Assembly: GCA_026874595.1 (NCBI GenBank)
Contig: CM049319.1
Location: forward strand, 56,984,917-57,048,916
From: Sipunculus nudus
Lineage: Eukaryota; Annelida; Sipuncula; Golfingiida; Sipunculidae
Length of the DNA stretch: 64,000 nucleotides
Direction of reading: 5' to 3'
Shown here: positions 12,477-24,789 of the stretch, piece by piece
Numbering within the stretch: position 1 is the stretch's first letter
How the letters are laid out: every line of letters starts with the position of its first letter
The notes under the pieces: model-generated
The model's database searches: none
What the model saw: the letters and a program-made list of their open reading frames with translations, nothing else
Told to the model about the DNA's origin: nothing
Translations under genes and position numbers: made by a program

Positions 12477-12715
12477 CAGTAACACCTCCCTATTATGGAT
12501 ACTGACCTGGTGAGTGATTTGTTTGTATTAGAAGGTACCCTTACTAGAGACTTTATGGACGTAGATGTCTGCTGTTCAGAGGATCACATCAGGTGTCTTT
12601 AACAGAGAGGTGCCCACATTAGGAATGTGCCAATGATATGGAGGTGCCCACAGTGGGGAGGTGCCAACAATAGAGAGGTACCCATAATAAGGAAGTGCCA
12701 CCAGTAGGAATATCT
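12477..12715. repeat. Tigger-like MITE remnant with GAGGTGCCCAC minisatellite
   Basis: The left edge CAGTAACACCTCCCTATTATGG resembles Tigger-type ends (CAGTxxAACCTC). The right half repeats a GAGGTGCCCACAxTAGG-like unit of about 20 bp four or five times (12606-12710). The right terminus is not clear. Classification is tentative. Confidence 0.4.
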
Positions 12716-13925
12716 AAAAATATAAAGTTTTGAGTCTTAATTAATGATAATTTACTTTATGTCAAAGCTCAATGATGATATTATTGTCAATCATGATAAT
12801 ATCATCTTCATCCATGTTTAACTGACAGTGCCACCTATGAGCTACAGAGGGCTCTACTACTGAGACATGTATGCAACACAAAGTATCACCACTGCTAACT
12901 TTCATTTCTTCACCCCTGAGCCTCTGTCTTAAGATTGTTATCTCACAGTGGACGCACATTGACTGGTACACCAGTACTTATTAAGTAGACAGTTTTCTCT
13001 TTATTGATATGAGGGACTGAACATTGAATCTGCAGTGCATTCATTGATAGCATAGATAACGATGAACTCTGTTGGCTGTGGGTGCATGCATTGTTACCAA
13101 AGACGTGTAAAAACATGTTTTGTATCATACCTCCTGGGGCTTGTTAAGAGGCAACACAATACCTTAAGTGTTGTGATCTTTATGTAGTAATTTTATGGGT
13201 TATTTTAGATTCATTTTTCTGTTTATTTATTAGCCCTTGACTCAGCTTTGTTCACTGATTTCCTTATTTGGTCGTTACTCCAAATATGGTCAGGATAACT
13301 TTGTCCCAATGCCCTTGTGTTTTCATCCAAGTATAAATACAAATATTTAGTACAACATTTGGTGGCAACAAGGAAGACAATGAAAGACACTACCATTAAT
13401 CTTTATAGACATTAAGAGTTATGTTCCGTAACATAAAATGTTTTTTTTCTTCAGTGTATCATATTTTATATGCCTGTCTTATAGATTGGTCATAATTTGG
13501 TATATGTAATGGGTAGTGTGTGTCTAGCCAACTGTCTGTCTTACTATATGTCTTTCAGTCTGTCCATTAACTTCAGGTGTAATGATGAATTTACCAGAAC
13601 ATATTTTGATATCTCATTTAAAATCATGCTTATTTAATCGTGTCAGAGACTCAAGATTTGTTTATATTATAACAGTTATACCTAACTTAAACCTCACTTA
13701 AACTGTTTACCAATAAAGTTACTTGTCTCAATTTGTTTCTTGGCAAAATACATTATTTTTCTTGAATTATTTCATATGAAAATGGCAGATGTAATGTCAA
13801 GTCACCCTGCCATAAATAGGTTTTGTCTTGTCTGAACGAATTTTTATTCCATTCAGATTTTCCAATGTGATTTTCTTTATATATAAATTATAATTATGAT
13901 ATTTTCAAAAAGTTTAACTGACATT
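12716..13925. other. non-coding stretch
   Basis: No supported gene. About 13480-13600 looks like a decayed 5' end of a TGACGGG-type element (GTCTGTCTTACTATATGTC, GTCTGTCCATTAACTTCAGG), but I see no hairpin or 3' end. Confidence 0.35.
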
Positions 13926-13996
13926 TTTAGCTCAACTGAAAAAAAAAAAACTGAGACAAATTCAGCTGAGTGTCAAGACCCATGGGTCCCCAGTTT
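13926..13996 (+). mobile_element. minimal (about 71-bp) derivative of the AGCTCAGCTGA-type element
   Basis: A 5'-like AGCTCAACTGA (13929 onward), an A-tract and CTGAG are followed directly by a 3' end: TTCAGCTGAG (13961-13970), the perfect palindrome GACCCATGGGTC (13977-13988) and CCCAGTTT. The two ends match those of the 1.7-kb element at 16131-17827, with nothing between them. It looks like an end-only deletion derivative or a solo terminus. Confidence 0.5.
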
Positions 13997-14601
13997 ACTG
14001 TTATAACAGATAGGTGTGTCTTATGGGTATTCTCGGCTGATGAGGTAATGTTTTGCCAATTCATTAAGCCTGCCCCTGTAGAACGTGTAGTCTTATAGTA
14101 GATCTTCAGTTTATTTGTATATTCATATTTGGATAAAGATTTTTGTGGGTAGACCTATTCAAGTCCCCCGAAGTGAATCAATTTCATCGAAAATCACTTT
14201 CAAAATTTTCTAAATTTTTTCTCTCGCTATTTTCTTTTTGCGCTAGGTTTCCAATATTGCTGAATTTCAAAAGCTGAAATGAGGGAACATTATTAGTCCT
14301 AGGTATCAGATTTTTACCTAATATTTAGTTTAAACTTGAGGTTTATTCCCAAGGTTGTGTACTCCATGGCTGATCCCTTATTTATTGTTCAGATAACAGC
14401 CAAAACATCTATTTTTGTGATTCTTTTTTACTTCTTCTATTTACCTGGTGTACAATACGTTTGCTCAATATTATTTTTATATTGCTATTACATCAGAATT
14501 GCAAATTGCATACATATGAACACGGGGAGGCAAAATTCTGTCACTGCAGATCCATGTAAAACATTGCTAGCTCTGATTCTTTTTTTTTGTTTTCTTTACA
14601 G

Positions 14602-14773
14602 GAGATGTGCAGTATGCAGCCGCAGTTTCAGCGATACAGCCTTTGTACGATATCCAAATGGCGTTATCACCCATACTCAATGTGCCAAGAACAAACATGT
14701 CTGCCCAGTCACTGGCAAGCTCTTCAAGGCATTACCGAGAGGTCGAGAAAAAAATGAAGACATGTCACCTTAA
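14602..14773 (+). CDS. TGFBRAP1: Terminal coding exon of a Vps39/TGFBRAP1 (Vps3)-family endosomal tethering protein
   Basis: This exon encodes about 57 C-terminal residues and a TAA stop. It is preceded by a strong acceptor (long pyrimidine tract ending TTTCTTTACAG), and the first base completes a codon, so the preceding intron is phase 2. The residues include CAVC, then FVRYPNGVITHTQC, then HVCPVTGKLF. The C-x2-C ... FxRYPNGxxxHxxC pattern is the hallmark of the C-terminal zinc-binding domain (Vps39_2) of Vps39 and TGFBRAP1. These proteins are subunits of the HOPS and CORVET tethering complexes, which act in endosome-vacuole/lysosome fusion. The xHTxC form and the length after it fit TGFBRAP1 better than VPS39, but this choice is from memory. 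I could not find upstream exons in the window. A run of open codons continues left into the intron but looks non-coding. The 3' UTR runs into the following stretch. Confidence 0.65.
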
Positions 14774-16000
14774 CAATCATCATAACGCTGAGCAACAGCA
14801 GATAATAGTCAGGTTTTATTGTAATTTTAAATTTAATAATTACTTCATAGTACACTAAATGACATGGAGATACACTGCTGCAGTTTCACATCATTTGCAA
14901 GGGTACCATTAACACCAGAAACAAACTTACCGGTACCATAAAGAACAAAACAGATTCATCAGAGTAACATTGAGACACAAGTTGCAAAACAAAGCAGTGT
15001 CCATTTTCTCTCAAGTCTAAATTTGTAATGAGCAAACTTAAAAAAAAAAATGACCCAAACATGAATTTATAATATATGCATATGGAGCTGTTTGTATTCT
15101 GGCGAATCAGGTGCTTATTTACAGCAACACATGATTTCTATAAATCTGATAGGCTGTTTTCTCTGGTATACTCGTTGCATATGCATGCCAGAACATAATT
15201 TTGAAATTGTTTAATTACTAGCACCAAATAAGGATAAAGGATATAATGTGATAAGTATAGACTTAAAAATGTGCAATATTTGTATCATTTTCAAAATAAT
15301 TGCTAAGAACATATAAATCTGCTTGATGAAGAACTTATCTATCACTGCTACATAAAAGAATGGCTTTTGAAACTTTTTTGGCACCACTGTTTTCCAAAGT
15401 TTGAGCCATACTCAAATGTTTTTATCCTTATTGCAGTAATATATTAAGGTAACAGATATTTCTGTTATCCGTGCATAGTTTACATGGTGTACTTGATAGT
15501 AAAATTTCACTGTAAGTAATCCTTGAATTTGACACTTAACAGTGTTACTTGGTAGTGATATCTCAGTCAGGTGTATCTATGATTTCAAGTATAATCATAG
15601 AAAGGTATACATTGATTGTCATTTTTGGTATTTGTTTAACCATTGTTATGGATATTTCAGTAGATGGAGATTAGTTTGGAGAGTATGAATGATGGTAATA
15701 TTAAATTTCAGCAGCAGGATTGCAGGTGTCATTACGATTAGTGCAGAAGAAAGTCTGTCTGGTCTGAATATATTTACAGGGATGAAATATGTCATAATCT
15801 TCCATTCTTGTAGCATATGGTCTTTATGCAGAGCTCTCTCCAAAAATCTGTCTCACATACATAAGAAAAGATAGCAAAAGATAAGATATTGAATCAAGTC
15901 ATAAAAATGCTATACAGTTTATATGATGTGCCATCTAGATCAGACAAAACTCACTGGTTTGAGTTGTTAGTTTGATTTGCATTCATTATCCTCCTGATTA
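14774..16000 (+). other. 3' UTR and downstream non-coding DNA of the Vps39-like gene
   Basis: There is no coding after the stop at 14773. The sequence is AT-rich, as expected for a 3' UTR. The AATAAA at 16105-16110 is a possible polyadenylation signal, but it lies beside a microsatellite and a transposon end, so the true 3' end is undetermined. Confidence 0.4.
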
Positions 16001-16044
16001 CACACACACACACACATACACACACATGTATGTGTTTGTGTGTG

Positions 16045-16094
<50 letters not shown>
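16001..16094. repeat. (CA)n/(TG)n and (TA)n microsatellites
   Basis: A CACACA tract (about 16001-16026) is followed by TGTGTG and an uninterrupted (TA)n run of about 48 bases. It directly precedes a Helentron-like element end. Length is likely to vary between individuals. Confidence 0.9.
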
Positions 16095-16099
<5 letters not shown>

Positions 16100-16130
16100 A
16101 TATTAATAAAAAAGATAAAAGAACATGTTT

Positions 16131-17827
16131 TTTAGCTCAGCTGACTATAAGTCATCTGAGCTATAGTCGTGGTCCATTGTCCGTCGTCCTTCCGTCTGTC
16201 CGTCCGTCCGTCCGTCCGTCCGTAGATGTGGCACGTTTTGAAACCGTAAGACCTAGGAATCCAAAATTCAGCATAATGTTAGATGTCCCCAAGATCTCCT
16301 ACCAAGCCGAAAACTGGGTCTTTGCGACTTCGTTCCTTTGAGAAATTAAAGAAAAACCTCAATTTTTTATTAAAATCCTATATTCACACTTCAGGACTGC
16401 CTAATATCAAAACCACTCATCTGTTTTTCCTCATATTTACCATAAATATTCCTCTATATAGTTCCTATGTACATGCCAGAAATTAAGTCTGTAAAGTATA
16501 AATTCTTTAAGTTATGGGCCCAAACATGATGGACTTTGTAAAAAATCAGGAAAAATAATAACAAACTTAAAATGAAAAATATTTAGTTTGTCTAAATCTG
16601 AAATTTGAAAATAAAAGCTTGAAAATTAAGCTAGTTATTGATTTTTTTTTTCTGTAGTCACTTGCTTTGATTACAGATGCAGGGTCCCACTGCAGGTCAC
16701 TGGAAGTCAGCTATGCCAGGGTTTCTGATTTGTTACAGTCACTGGGGGAGATCCCCTGCTGTGACAGGTGTACAGTTATTCTCATATCACCACCCCAATC
16801 ACCCCCCCCCCCCCCCACACCCCCACAAACCCAACCCACCAAGTGTTATGCAGTAATTGTTATTGTTTTCACTGTATCTCCTTAATTGTAATGCTGTTTC
16901 CACTCCGATATGCAAAAACTTTCCTTGAAAAAATAATTCAAGGTGTAATCCAGAAGATGCAATGTTGTGTAATGTAGCATTTTTAAAGAAATCAATTTAT
17001 TTTTTAATGATTTTAACAAATATAAATGAACCCATCAGTATGCTTAAATTATTATGAAATATGAAGCACATTATGGATAAATAAAGACACAATTAAAAAT
17101 TGTGAAATCTAAATCAAGTATTATTTTTAGATATTTATTGTTTTGCAGATTTAAAAGATATATTTTTGTGGTAAAAAATAAATAAACATTTGTATGCATG
17201 ATGTGGTGTTATTTGACAAGATTGAGATTTATGATGATGCAATTGAGAATTATGAATCAACTTTTATATTCAGATATATATGTTAAATTGGAAATGTATA
17301 GAAATATAAACTTAAATTAGAAAATAATTGATGTGATAAAAAAATGAGGATTTAATACAAAAATTTGTTCATTATTTTCCTGCCTCAGCAGAATTTGAGA
17401 TCAGGCTTTGTTTGCCCTGTTTCATGTTGTTAATAAGCTATATTTCAACTGTTTACATTTTATTAAAAAAAATACATATATATTTAATAATATATTATAC
17501 AAAAAAATAGATTCAATTGAACAAATGTATAAACTACTGAAATGTCAACAGTTAATCGAAAAACCAACTAATGATCATGGTAATAGTACAGATCATTTGT
17601 TCACAAACTGCTCACATGCTTTAGTTTCAACATTAGGAAACACATGGTCAGGTCACAAAATATTTTTTGCAACAATTTCTTGCTCATCAATACAAACCAA
17701 TCATATAAACCAACCATGGCCTTTATTACCTCTTCCTCTTACACTTTATCTCCATTAGATATTATTTTAGATTTTTACCTTCAAGGTTAACGTCAGCTGA
17801 GCACAGTGACCCATAGGTCCCGCGTTT
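16131..17827 (+). mobile_element. Helentron-like non-autonomous element (AGCTCAGCTGAC family)
   Basis: The 5' hairpin arms AGCTCAGCTGAC (16134-16145) and GTCATCTGAGCT (16151-16162) pair with one mismatch around a 5-nt loop. A CCGTCCGTCC microsatellite follows (about 16190-16223). About 1.65 kb downstream, GTCAGCTGAGC (17792-17802) is an exact 11-bp reverse complement of the 5' arm. It is followed by a GACC/GGTC hairpin around CATA (17808-17819). The extreme 3' end is decayed (CGCGTTTTAAA). The interior is AT-rich and non-coding, with a C-homopolymer near 16802. The open frames inside have no recognisable domains. Confidence 0.6.
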
Positions 17828-19630
17828 TAAAACATGTCCTCTGGGGCATGAACATCTTGTTTACTTGAGGTAATATTTAGCTCTCTGTGACTTACATGTA
17901 GTGAAACAAATACTTCTGTCACACAGTGAATGCAGAAACATCTCAGAAATATTTCCAAAGTATTTAGAGTTTTCTAACAGGAGTGCAGGATATTTTGAGA
18001 CTACTTTAACCGAAGCATGTTGAATTCTGACCTGTTGCTGTTTTCAAAAAGTTTCCCATTTTATCAAACCAAAACATTTTGTTTTTTGTCAATGTGACAT
18101 AAGGTACAAGTCCAGAACCAACATTGCCAATGCAGAAATGCAACTTCTGCATGTCTGCTTGGTGCTCCACAATTACATTTATTTATTCTACTTTATATAT
18201 CCCTTCTAAAAATTAGACAATCAAAATTTTTTTTTTTTTTGATTATGTTTTAGTTTTGCTTGAATGGTGAACACCCACTGAAATTCAGAAAACTAGTTTT
18301 TCATGTGAAGGCATGAAAATATTTTGGAATCATTTTGATACACCATTGTGTCCAAAATAATTTGAAACCATTCATGTGTGAAAGGGTCATGAAATAAATA
18401 TTGCATGTTTTTCTCCTGCTAGATCATTAAGATTTTATAGATTATTAGACCATTAGTGTAATGTTCAACCTGGTTAATACTGATACATAGTTTGCATTTA
18501 TCTGGTTACTACATATATTTTAGGACAACAATAAGAATAATCCATGTCAGAGGGTAACAATCTTCATTTATGAAAGACTTATGGGGACAAATAGAAGATG
18601 TATGAAACAAAATTTAAAAAAAAATTGTTACATAACTGTTTTCTGTAACAGGGCTTTCTATGGAAAATATTTGGAGAATACAGGATGCTTAGGCTAAAAA
18701 AAAAGTTTCTTTGGGTTTTGGAGAGTCCTTATGGAGTTCATGTCAATTTTAAAGAATCAGTGCAAACTTTAACTATTAATTTTCCAAAATCAGACTTTAG
18801 GATTTAAAATTCACTTTGCCCTTGGGTTAGATCTGCAAATGCATTGGCTTATGGTATTGATTTAATCTATAATAGTGAATGTAGGATCATTATTTGATCC
18901 TCCAGTCAAAGCAATGAACCCATATGATTGGACACTCATACCCAGAGACTGAGCATCCAAAACAGAATTTGAGCATCACAGATGCTTAACCTTGCATTCC
19001 TGAAAGCTTTGCTGTAGATTAAACAATACAGAATTTGTATTGATTGATTCCCTGTTATTTTCATTATTTTTTGTTTATTTTATGTATCAAGATGCTTGGC
19101 ATGTAGCTTTATATGATAGAAATAAATTTCTTGTGTGATATATTTTTGAGTTCATTTTTTTTCAGGACTTGCCATGTTAGTTTCAAAAATGCAGAAAATG
19201 TTACTTGAGTTAGCTATTCTGTTATTTGTATTGTACATAAATGTAATTTTTATTTTACCTGATTCCTTATGGTAACACACATCCACACAAACACACTAGT
19301 TAAATTCATTAGCAAATTAAACAATTAGGGGTTATTTTTGGACTTTTAAATAATGTAGAACTGTTGGTGTGTATGTTGAATATCTAGATGTCAATATTAT
19401 TTTCATGAGAACTTTCAATGTATACTTAAGCATTGATACACATATAAAAAATAATACTCTATCTCTTGCAGACTTCATGAGCCACAAACATCCACACACA
19501 TTATTGTTATCAGCAATAAAATCAGGTATCATAATATATAACCATGATTGCCTCCAGGGCTTTAGTGGTCAGCTTCAATGTATCAGTGAACTAAACAGGA
19601 GACCTGAGAACTATCTGAGGGGGTCTTGCT
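17828..19630. other. non-coding stretch
   Basis: No supported gene or bounded repeat. AT-rich sequence with random short open frames, including 19369-19632, which shows no domain. Confidence 0.4.
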
Positions 19631-19912
19631 AAATGCCAAAAAGTACCCAAAATTTACCAAAAAGTTACTGGTGAGACTATAAATGCTCTTTTTAATTAAT
19701 GAAAATGCCCAAAATTACCGAAAAATTGTTTATAAGATAGTGTATAGTTACTGAATAGCACCAAGTGCTTTAAATGTGACAGTGAAAGTACTAAAAAATA
19801 CTGAAAAGACTAAAAATGACCAAAAAGTACAAAAAAGTAGCCAAAATTACCTTTTGGTAATTTTGAATACATTTTGGTAATTTTTCAGTTATTTTTCAGT
19901 ACTTTTAACCTG
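19631..19912. repeat. foldback region built on AAAGTAC and CAAAATTACC words
   Basis: CAAAATTACC (19842-19851) and GGTAATTTTG (19856-19865) are perfect reverse complements around TTTT. Beyond them, runs such as GTACTAAAAAATACTG and AGTTATTTTTCAGTAC continue an imperfect inverted arrangement. Probably a foldback MITE remnant. Ends not defined. Confidence 0.45.
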
Positions 19913-20589
19913 TCAGAGGTTAAAAGATCATACCGAGAATGTGTATAAGACCCATTATGACTTTTATATTTGTCAGAGACCTGAACATGTCAAGGTGAAT
20001 TAAGGCACCCACCCCCCAATACTACAACCTAAACATATGAAAAATAGAACAAAATGTCACACTGAATTCAGAAAAAAGCACCCACATTATATTTTGCATC
20101 TCACATCATTTTCTTCTTGTTTCTGCAGGCTATAGTTCTGTATAGTCTGCTGGCTTTCCTAGCACACTTGTTCACTGGGGCCAGGGTTATTAACCCATCT
20201 TTTCTTAAATCCTCAATCTGCAACTGCATATGACCTTGAAATGTGTCAGAGGTGAGAAAACATCATATTGAAATTGAAAATGATTTGGTATGTTTCAGAG
20301 TTCAGATGAGAGGGTTCCCATGCCCTTATAAAGTCATGAATTTTGAATATTAAATTTTGCCAATCTGACATGAATGCTTCAAAAGTCATGATTTCGGGGG
20401 GAATTTTCAAAAAGTCATGATGAAGTCATGAAATTTTATTTGCAGGCTTTCCAAAATATGTCTGATCCATGACCTCTTTCTCTTGGTGAAATATTAATCA
20501 TTTAAAGAAAATACAGCCACCACAGTCTGTGCTAGGGGGATAAATAAAAAGTCATGAAAATTGTATCTTTTGGAAGAGCAGGAACCCTA
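19913..20589. other. non-coding stretch
   Basis: No gene is seen. AAAGTCATGA recurs four or five times between 20330 and 20550, and CATGTCAxGGT-type words foreshadow the minisatellite to the right. Confidence 0.35.
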
Positions 20590-21440
20590 TATAATGTTAC
20601 CCGGACTACTGTCTATGGTCACATTATATAACCTTCACATGAGTCAAAGACCATATGATATAAGTTACATTCATTAATATGTCAGTCCTTGGAAAATATA
20701 ACCTAGACATGTTAGGGTCATAATGTAGCCTTGACATGTCAGGGGTCACTATTTGACTTTGCCATTTATTAAAGGTAAGAAAATATATCATTGACATGTC
20801 AGGCCAGGTCTGATAATATAACCTTTAAATGTATTTGTGGTCACATGATATAACCTTTACATGTGTCAGGGGTCAGACAATTTATACCAGGACTAGTGTC
20901 AGGGTTCATTTAATGTAACCTTGACATATGTCAGGGGTCATAATACCTTGATTTAGATAATGTAACCTTGACATGTGTCAGGGGTCAGACAATCTTATCT
21001 GGACTAGTGTCAGGGGTCAGTTAATTTAACCTTGACATGAGTCAGGGGTCATATACCTTGGTCAGATAATATAACCTTGAGATTATTCAGTTGTCATAAT
21101 ACCTTGATTAAATAATGTAATCTTGACATGTTACAGGGGCCACAATACCTTGATCAGAAAATGTAACCTTGAAATTTGCCTCGGGGTCATTATACCTTGA
21201 TCAGATAATGTTACTTTGACATTTGTCAGGGGTCACAATACCTTGATCAGATAATGTGACCTTGACATTTGTCAGGGGTAACAATACCTTGATCAGATGT
21301 GACCTTGACATGTATCAGGGGTCATTATACCTTCCTTGTGCAGATAATGTATAACCTTTGCATTTGTCAGGGGTCAGACAGTTTTATGCAGACTAGTATC
21401 AAAGGTCAGTTAATGAAACCTTTGCAAGTGTAAATGGGTC
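20590..21440 (+). repeat. minisatellite of about 46 bp (GACATGTGTCAGGGGTCA type)
   Basis: The motif CCTTGATCAGATAATGT, CCTTGACATxTGTCAGGGGTCA recurs about 15 times with variable spacing. The clearest units are 46 bp apart (CCTTGATCAG at 21195, 21241 and 21287). Units on the left are diverged and mixed with a second type (GGACTAGTGTCAGGGGTCA). No coding potential. Confidence 0.7.
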
Positions 21441-21878
21441 AGAAATGGTGTGAGGGTGGTAACAAAATATGCTGAATATAACAGTGATGCAAACTTTGGG
21501 CATGCATGTTACAAAAACTATTCAAGGATATTCTTGAAGAACCATATCATTGTTTCAGGTCTTGGTCTCCTGGCAGTAGTTCAGTTTTATCCCTGCCTAT
21601 GAGTGGATGTAAGTTCATTTAAAATGAGTCCAGTCATATTATTTGTTATTTATATCTGTTACTAAATAATAAATTTACCACTTATTGTGGTATGTAACTG
21701 TATGTAGCTGAATAAATTGTGTGTTATATGGTATAATAAACAGAGTCTTTCGTACAAGGTGCCTGATGTTTTACATTTGAGTTCTTCATATTTGTCCAAA
21801 ATAAAAACAGTTGATTATCTGGGTTTGAAATTAATCTTCTTCAAAATTCCAATAATGTATGTTTATTAGAATATATAC

Positions 21879-21910
<32 letters not shown>

Positions 21911-24164
21911 ATATTTATATATATTTATATATATATAAAATACTGAAGAAATACAACACTGTGATTCACGACAGACTGTTTCACGGAATGTGACCCAGTC
22001 CTCAGGTGAATGTTGTGAGAATGAAGATAATGGCATTGTTTGTAAAGCTGAGAGACTTTACAAGATTTCAAGATTATACTTACAAATTTTCATAATTATC
22101 ATGGCCCAAAATCTGACTAATTATCCCCTTGTAATGAAGTTGCAGGAGGTGATTTAGCCTCCACTTCTTGGAAAACTTGTGGACCCAATTTAAGCCAGAC
22201 AGTTTGACCAAGACATTCCATATGGTTCACCCACCCATGGATGAAGATCCCTTTGAGTTTGAGGTCACAGGATCAAAGTTCAAGGCCACAGAGCTGCCCT
22301 CCTCATTTTCACACTGTGTACTTCCAGTCTAATTGTGCCCAATGTGAGGGGTAGCACTATATCGGCCCTCTGACATTAAGACCTGATAACTGGCTGTCAG
22401 AGTGCCCTAACATCTATGTCTGAGGAAGGCATTATAAGTTCCCATCAGGTTGCAGATACTTTTGTCAATTTTGACAACACCTTATGGCCTACAGGTACAC
22501 TGTCAATTGATATAAACTGTACCAATCGTAAGCTTTCTAACTTTCTAACTACACCAAACATGAGAAAGAAATTTTAGCTCAGCATATTGGTAAACCCCTC
22601 CACATATTTGTTGAATTTCTGACTGCATGAATACAGTTCTCTTGGGTTACTAGATGCAGCCAACTTGTACGCGATACAGGAAATGAATCTATACAATAGA
22701 GATGGGGTTTCAGTTTGGGTTGTGAGTTCACATGTGTTCTCATGTGTTAATTCATATATTGTCGCATAATGTTAAGATTATGGGCTGTTTACCAGAATAT
22801 AATGCAACATGATGGAAACCACTATGATGCATTCCTCAATATTGCATGTATCACGACTCAAGTAGGCCTACCAATCATTGAGTAGGGTTGTCACGGCTAA
22901 TGCGAGGGGATGCTCCACTTTGCAGTGCCCTTATTTGAGTTTTATTTCATTAGCAATAATAGGGACTAAATAATTATCTCTCCGTGCATGTACTACTGGT
23001 TATATATTTATGGATTTTACATTTTTTGCAGTAAATTTTGAAGTTTAATACTAATGAAATTCAATAAATTGATCCCAGATACAGCTCTGTAATTTGCCTG
23101 CATAATGTTCACTCCTGAGAGCTAAATTTGAATTGCAAAATGCAGTTTCAAACAATAAAAGACCTAATTTATGCTATTTTATTTAATCAGGGTTAAAAAG
23201 GGATGGGTTCATTATAATATGGAAGGTCTTCTTAAAAGAACAAGCTGGAGGGCCAGATGATTGCTTTAATGTGTAGCCTACACATTGTCATAATTATCAT
23301 GGCCCAAAATCTGACCCAGTAGGACCACAGGTTTTAGGTAATTCAGCACTCTACTGTAATGTATATCAGCAGATCCTCAGAGATATTATCATAACTGGAA
23401 TTTGGCCAGACCCCAGAGGAGCTAATGTTCTGACAAAATGAAATGCAAATGTGGAAGGAAGGGATGTATATCAGAAGAAAATGAATGCACCATCAGGCAA
23501 ATCAGAGTCTTATCACAAGATAATTAATTCAGACCATGGTATACTATTTGGCCTCCCTACAGTAGCCATGACACTAAGGCCATATAGTCTTCAGTTCATC
23601 CAAAATCGATGTTTGGGATGACAGGTTGTCATTTTTAAAACAGATGACCATAATACAGAGAGTGACCACGAATGTTGACCACTGCATCTTAAAAAAGCCT
23701 TTGGGACACTGACACATGGGGTTGACATTGCTACCAAATTTGGACAAAAGTACTCAGTAGCCTGGGCATTACCCAAATGGAACTTGAGTGTTTGTTAACA
23801 AGGCAACATTGTAAAGATATGTATGTGCATATCTTAATACTAATGCAAAATGTATAAATTTAATTTAGTATCGGCTAACTATTCTCACAGTGAAAGAATA
23901 GCTGAATAGAAAGAGCTGAAATACACTTCAAGCTATATATCTCATTAATTTAGCCTAGGTTTAAAGCCCTGTAATAATGAATAAATACAGACTACATGTA
24001 GATTTGCTGTAATTAATTCCTATTGAGATGAATGTGGAACTCTTCATAATTCAAAAGTTATTAACATGCATGCTTCACAACTGAAACATAGGCCTTAAGT
24101 AAGCTACGAAACATGACTAAGGAATGAGAGTAGTTTAAATCACACTGAGCAGCAGTCAAGTCTA
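21441..24164. other. non-coding stretch with short duplicated segments
   Basis: No supported gene. There is a (TA)n-rich tract at about 21870-21940. The 27-mer beginning CATAATTATCATGGCCC is at 22091-22117 and again at 23289-23315. A segment of about 102 bp at 22768-22869 recurs at 58536-58640 (listed separately). The rest is AT-rich. Confidence 0.45.
22768..22869 (+). repeat. dispersed repeat shared with 58536-58640
   Basis: The two segments share, in order, AATGTTAAGATTA, GGGCTGTTTACCA, AATGCAACATGAT, AATGCATTCCTC and ATCACGACTCAAGTAGG, with a few substitutions and small indels. The same orientation and order indicate a dispersed element. Its full ends are not resolved. Confidence 0.65.
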
Positions 24165-24640
24165 AACTCCATTCTGCAGCTCAGCGGTTGAGCACTGGAT
24201 TCAAAGCTGGGAGATCATGAGTCTGAATCCCAGGCAAGGCTGTTTTAACCAGACATAGGTGATATATATTTCTGTTGTCATAGAAAATTTCAACAAATTG
24301 GCAAATTGGTTCTTCAAAATTTGACTGGAAGTTGTGAATCTCAGCCCATGATGTCGCAGGTCATGCTTGGCAGCTGAGCGTCATGACCCATGGGTCACTT
24401 GTCTCACAGTTGGTCCCACCCAGAATGAACTCTCTGCAGGCTTAATGGGAAGGCTGCATGTGCTTTACTCACAAATTAGTGTGCCTTTTGGGGGTTCCTC
24501 AGTGGTGTTACCTACTATGGGGAAGATAACACACCCACAGGTGCAGTGGTCACTGGGCCTGGTTAACACCAGGAAATATACTGTATTTACTATGTCACAT
24601 AGTAAGAAACCAGAATGGAATTCTGTAAATGAACTTAAGA
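24165..24640 (+). mobile_element. tRNA-headed SINE, copy 2, interrupted by a Helentron-like 3' end
   Basis: The tRNA-like head has box A AGCTCAGCGGTTGAGC (about 24178-24193) and box B ATGAGTCTGAATCCC (about 24217-24231) at normal tRNA spacing. The body (GGGAAGGCTGCATGTGCTTT, GGGGTTCCTCAGTGGTGT, ACACACCCACAGGTGCAG, ACTGGGCCTGGTTAACACC) ends near GGAATTCTGTAAATG. Between head and body, 24371-24401 holds CAGCTGAGCG, the palindrome GACCCATGGGTC (24385-24396) and ACTTGT, a 3' terminus of the AGCTCAGCTGAC element family. Confidence 0.6.
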
Positions 24641-24789
24641 GTTAAGCTAGCATTAAATAGGAGGCAGAATCCCTACAAAATTTAAAAAAAACTCAGTAAA
24701 GTATATAGATCAGGTATAGCCCTTTTTCTGTGGTCTAGGAGTAAAGTATTCTAAAGCTTGGAGAAGTGAGGTATTGTGACGGATGTTAC

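Noticed and set aside
14336-14601. Open codons directly upstream of the terminal Vps39-like exon
   Set aside because: They cross a strong pyrimidine tract and 3' splice site and read as hydrophobic low-complexity translation of AT-rich intron.
24178-24231. Functional tRNA gene
   Set aside because: Box A and B words are present, but no cloverleaf acceptor stem is formed and the sequence continues into a SINE body.
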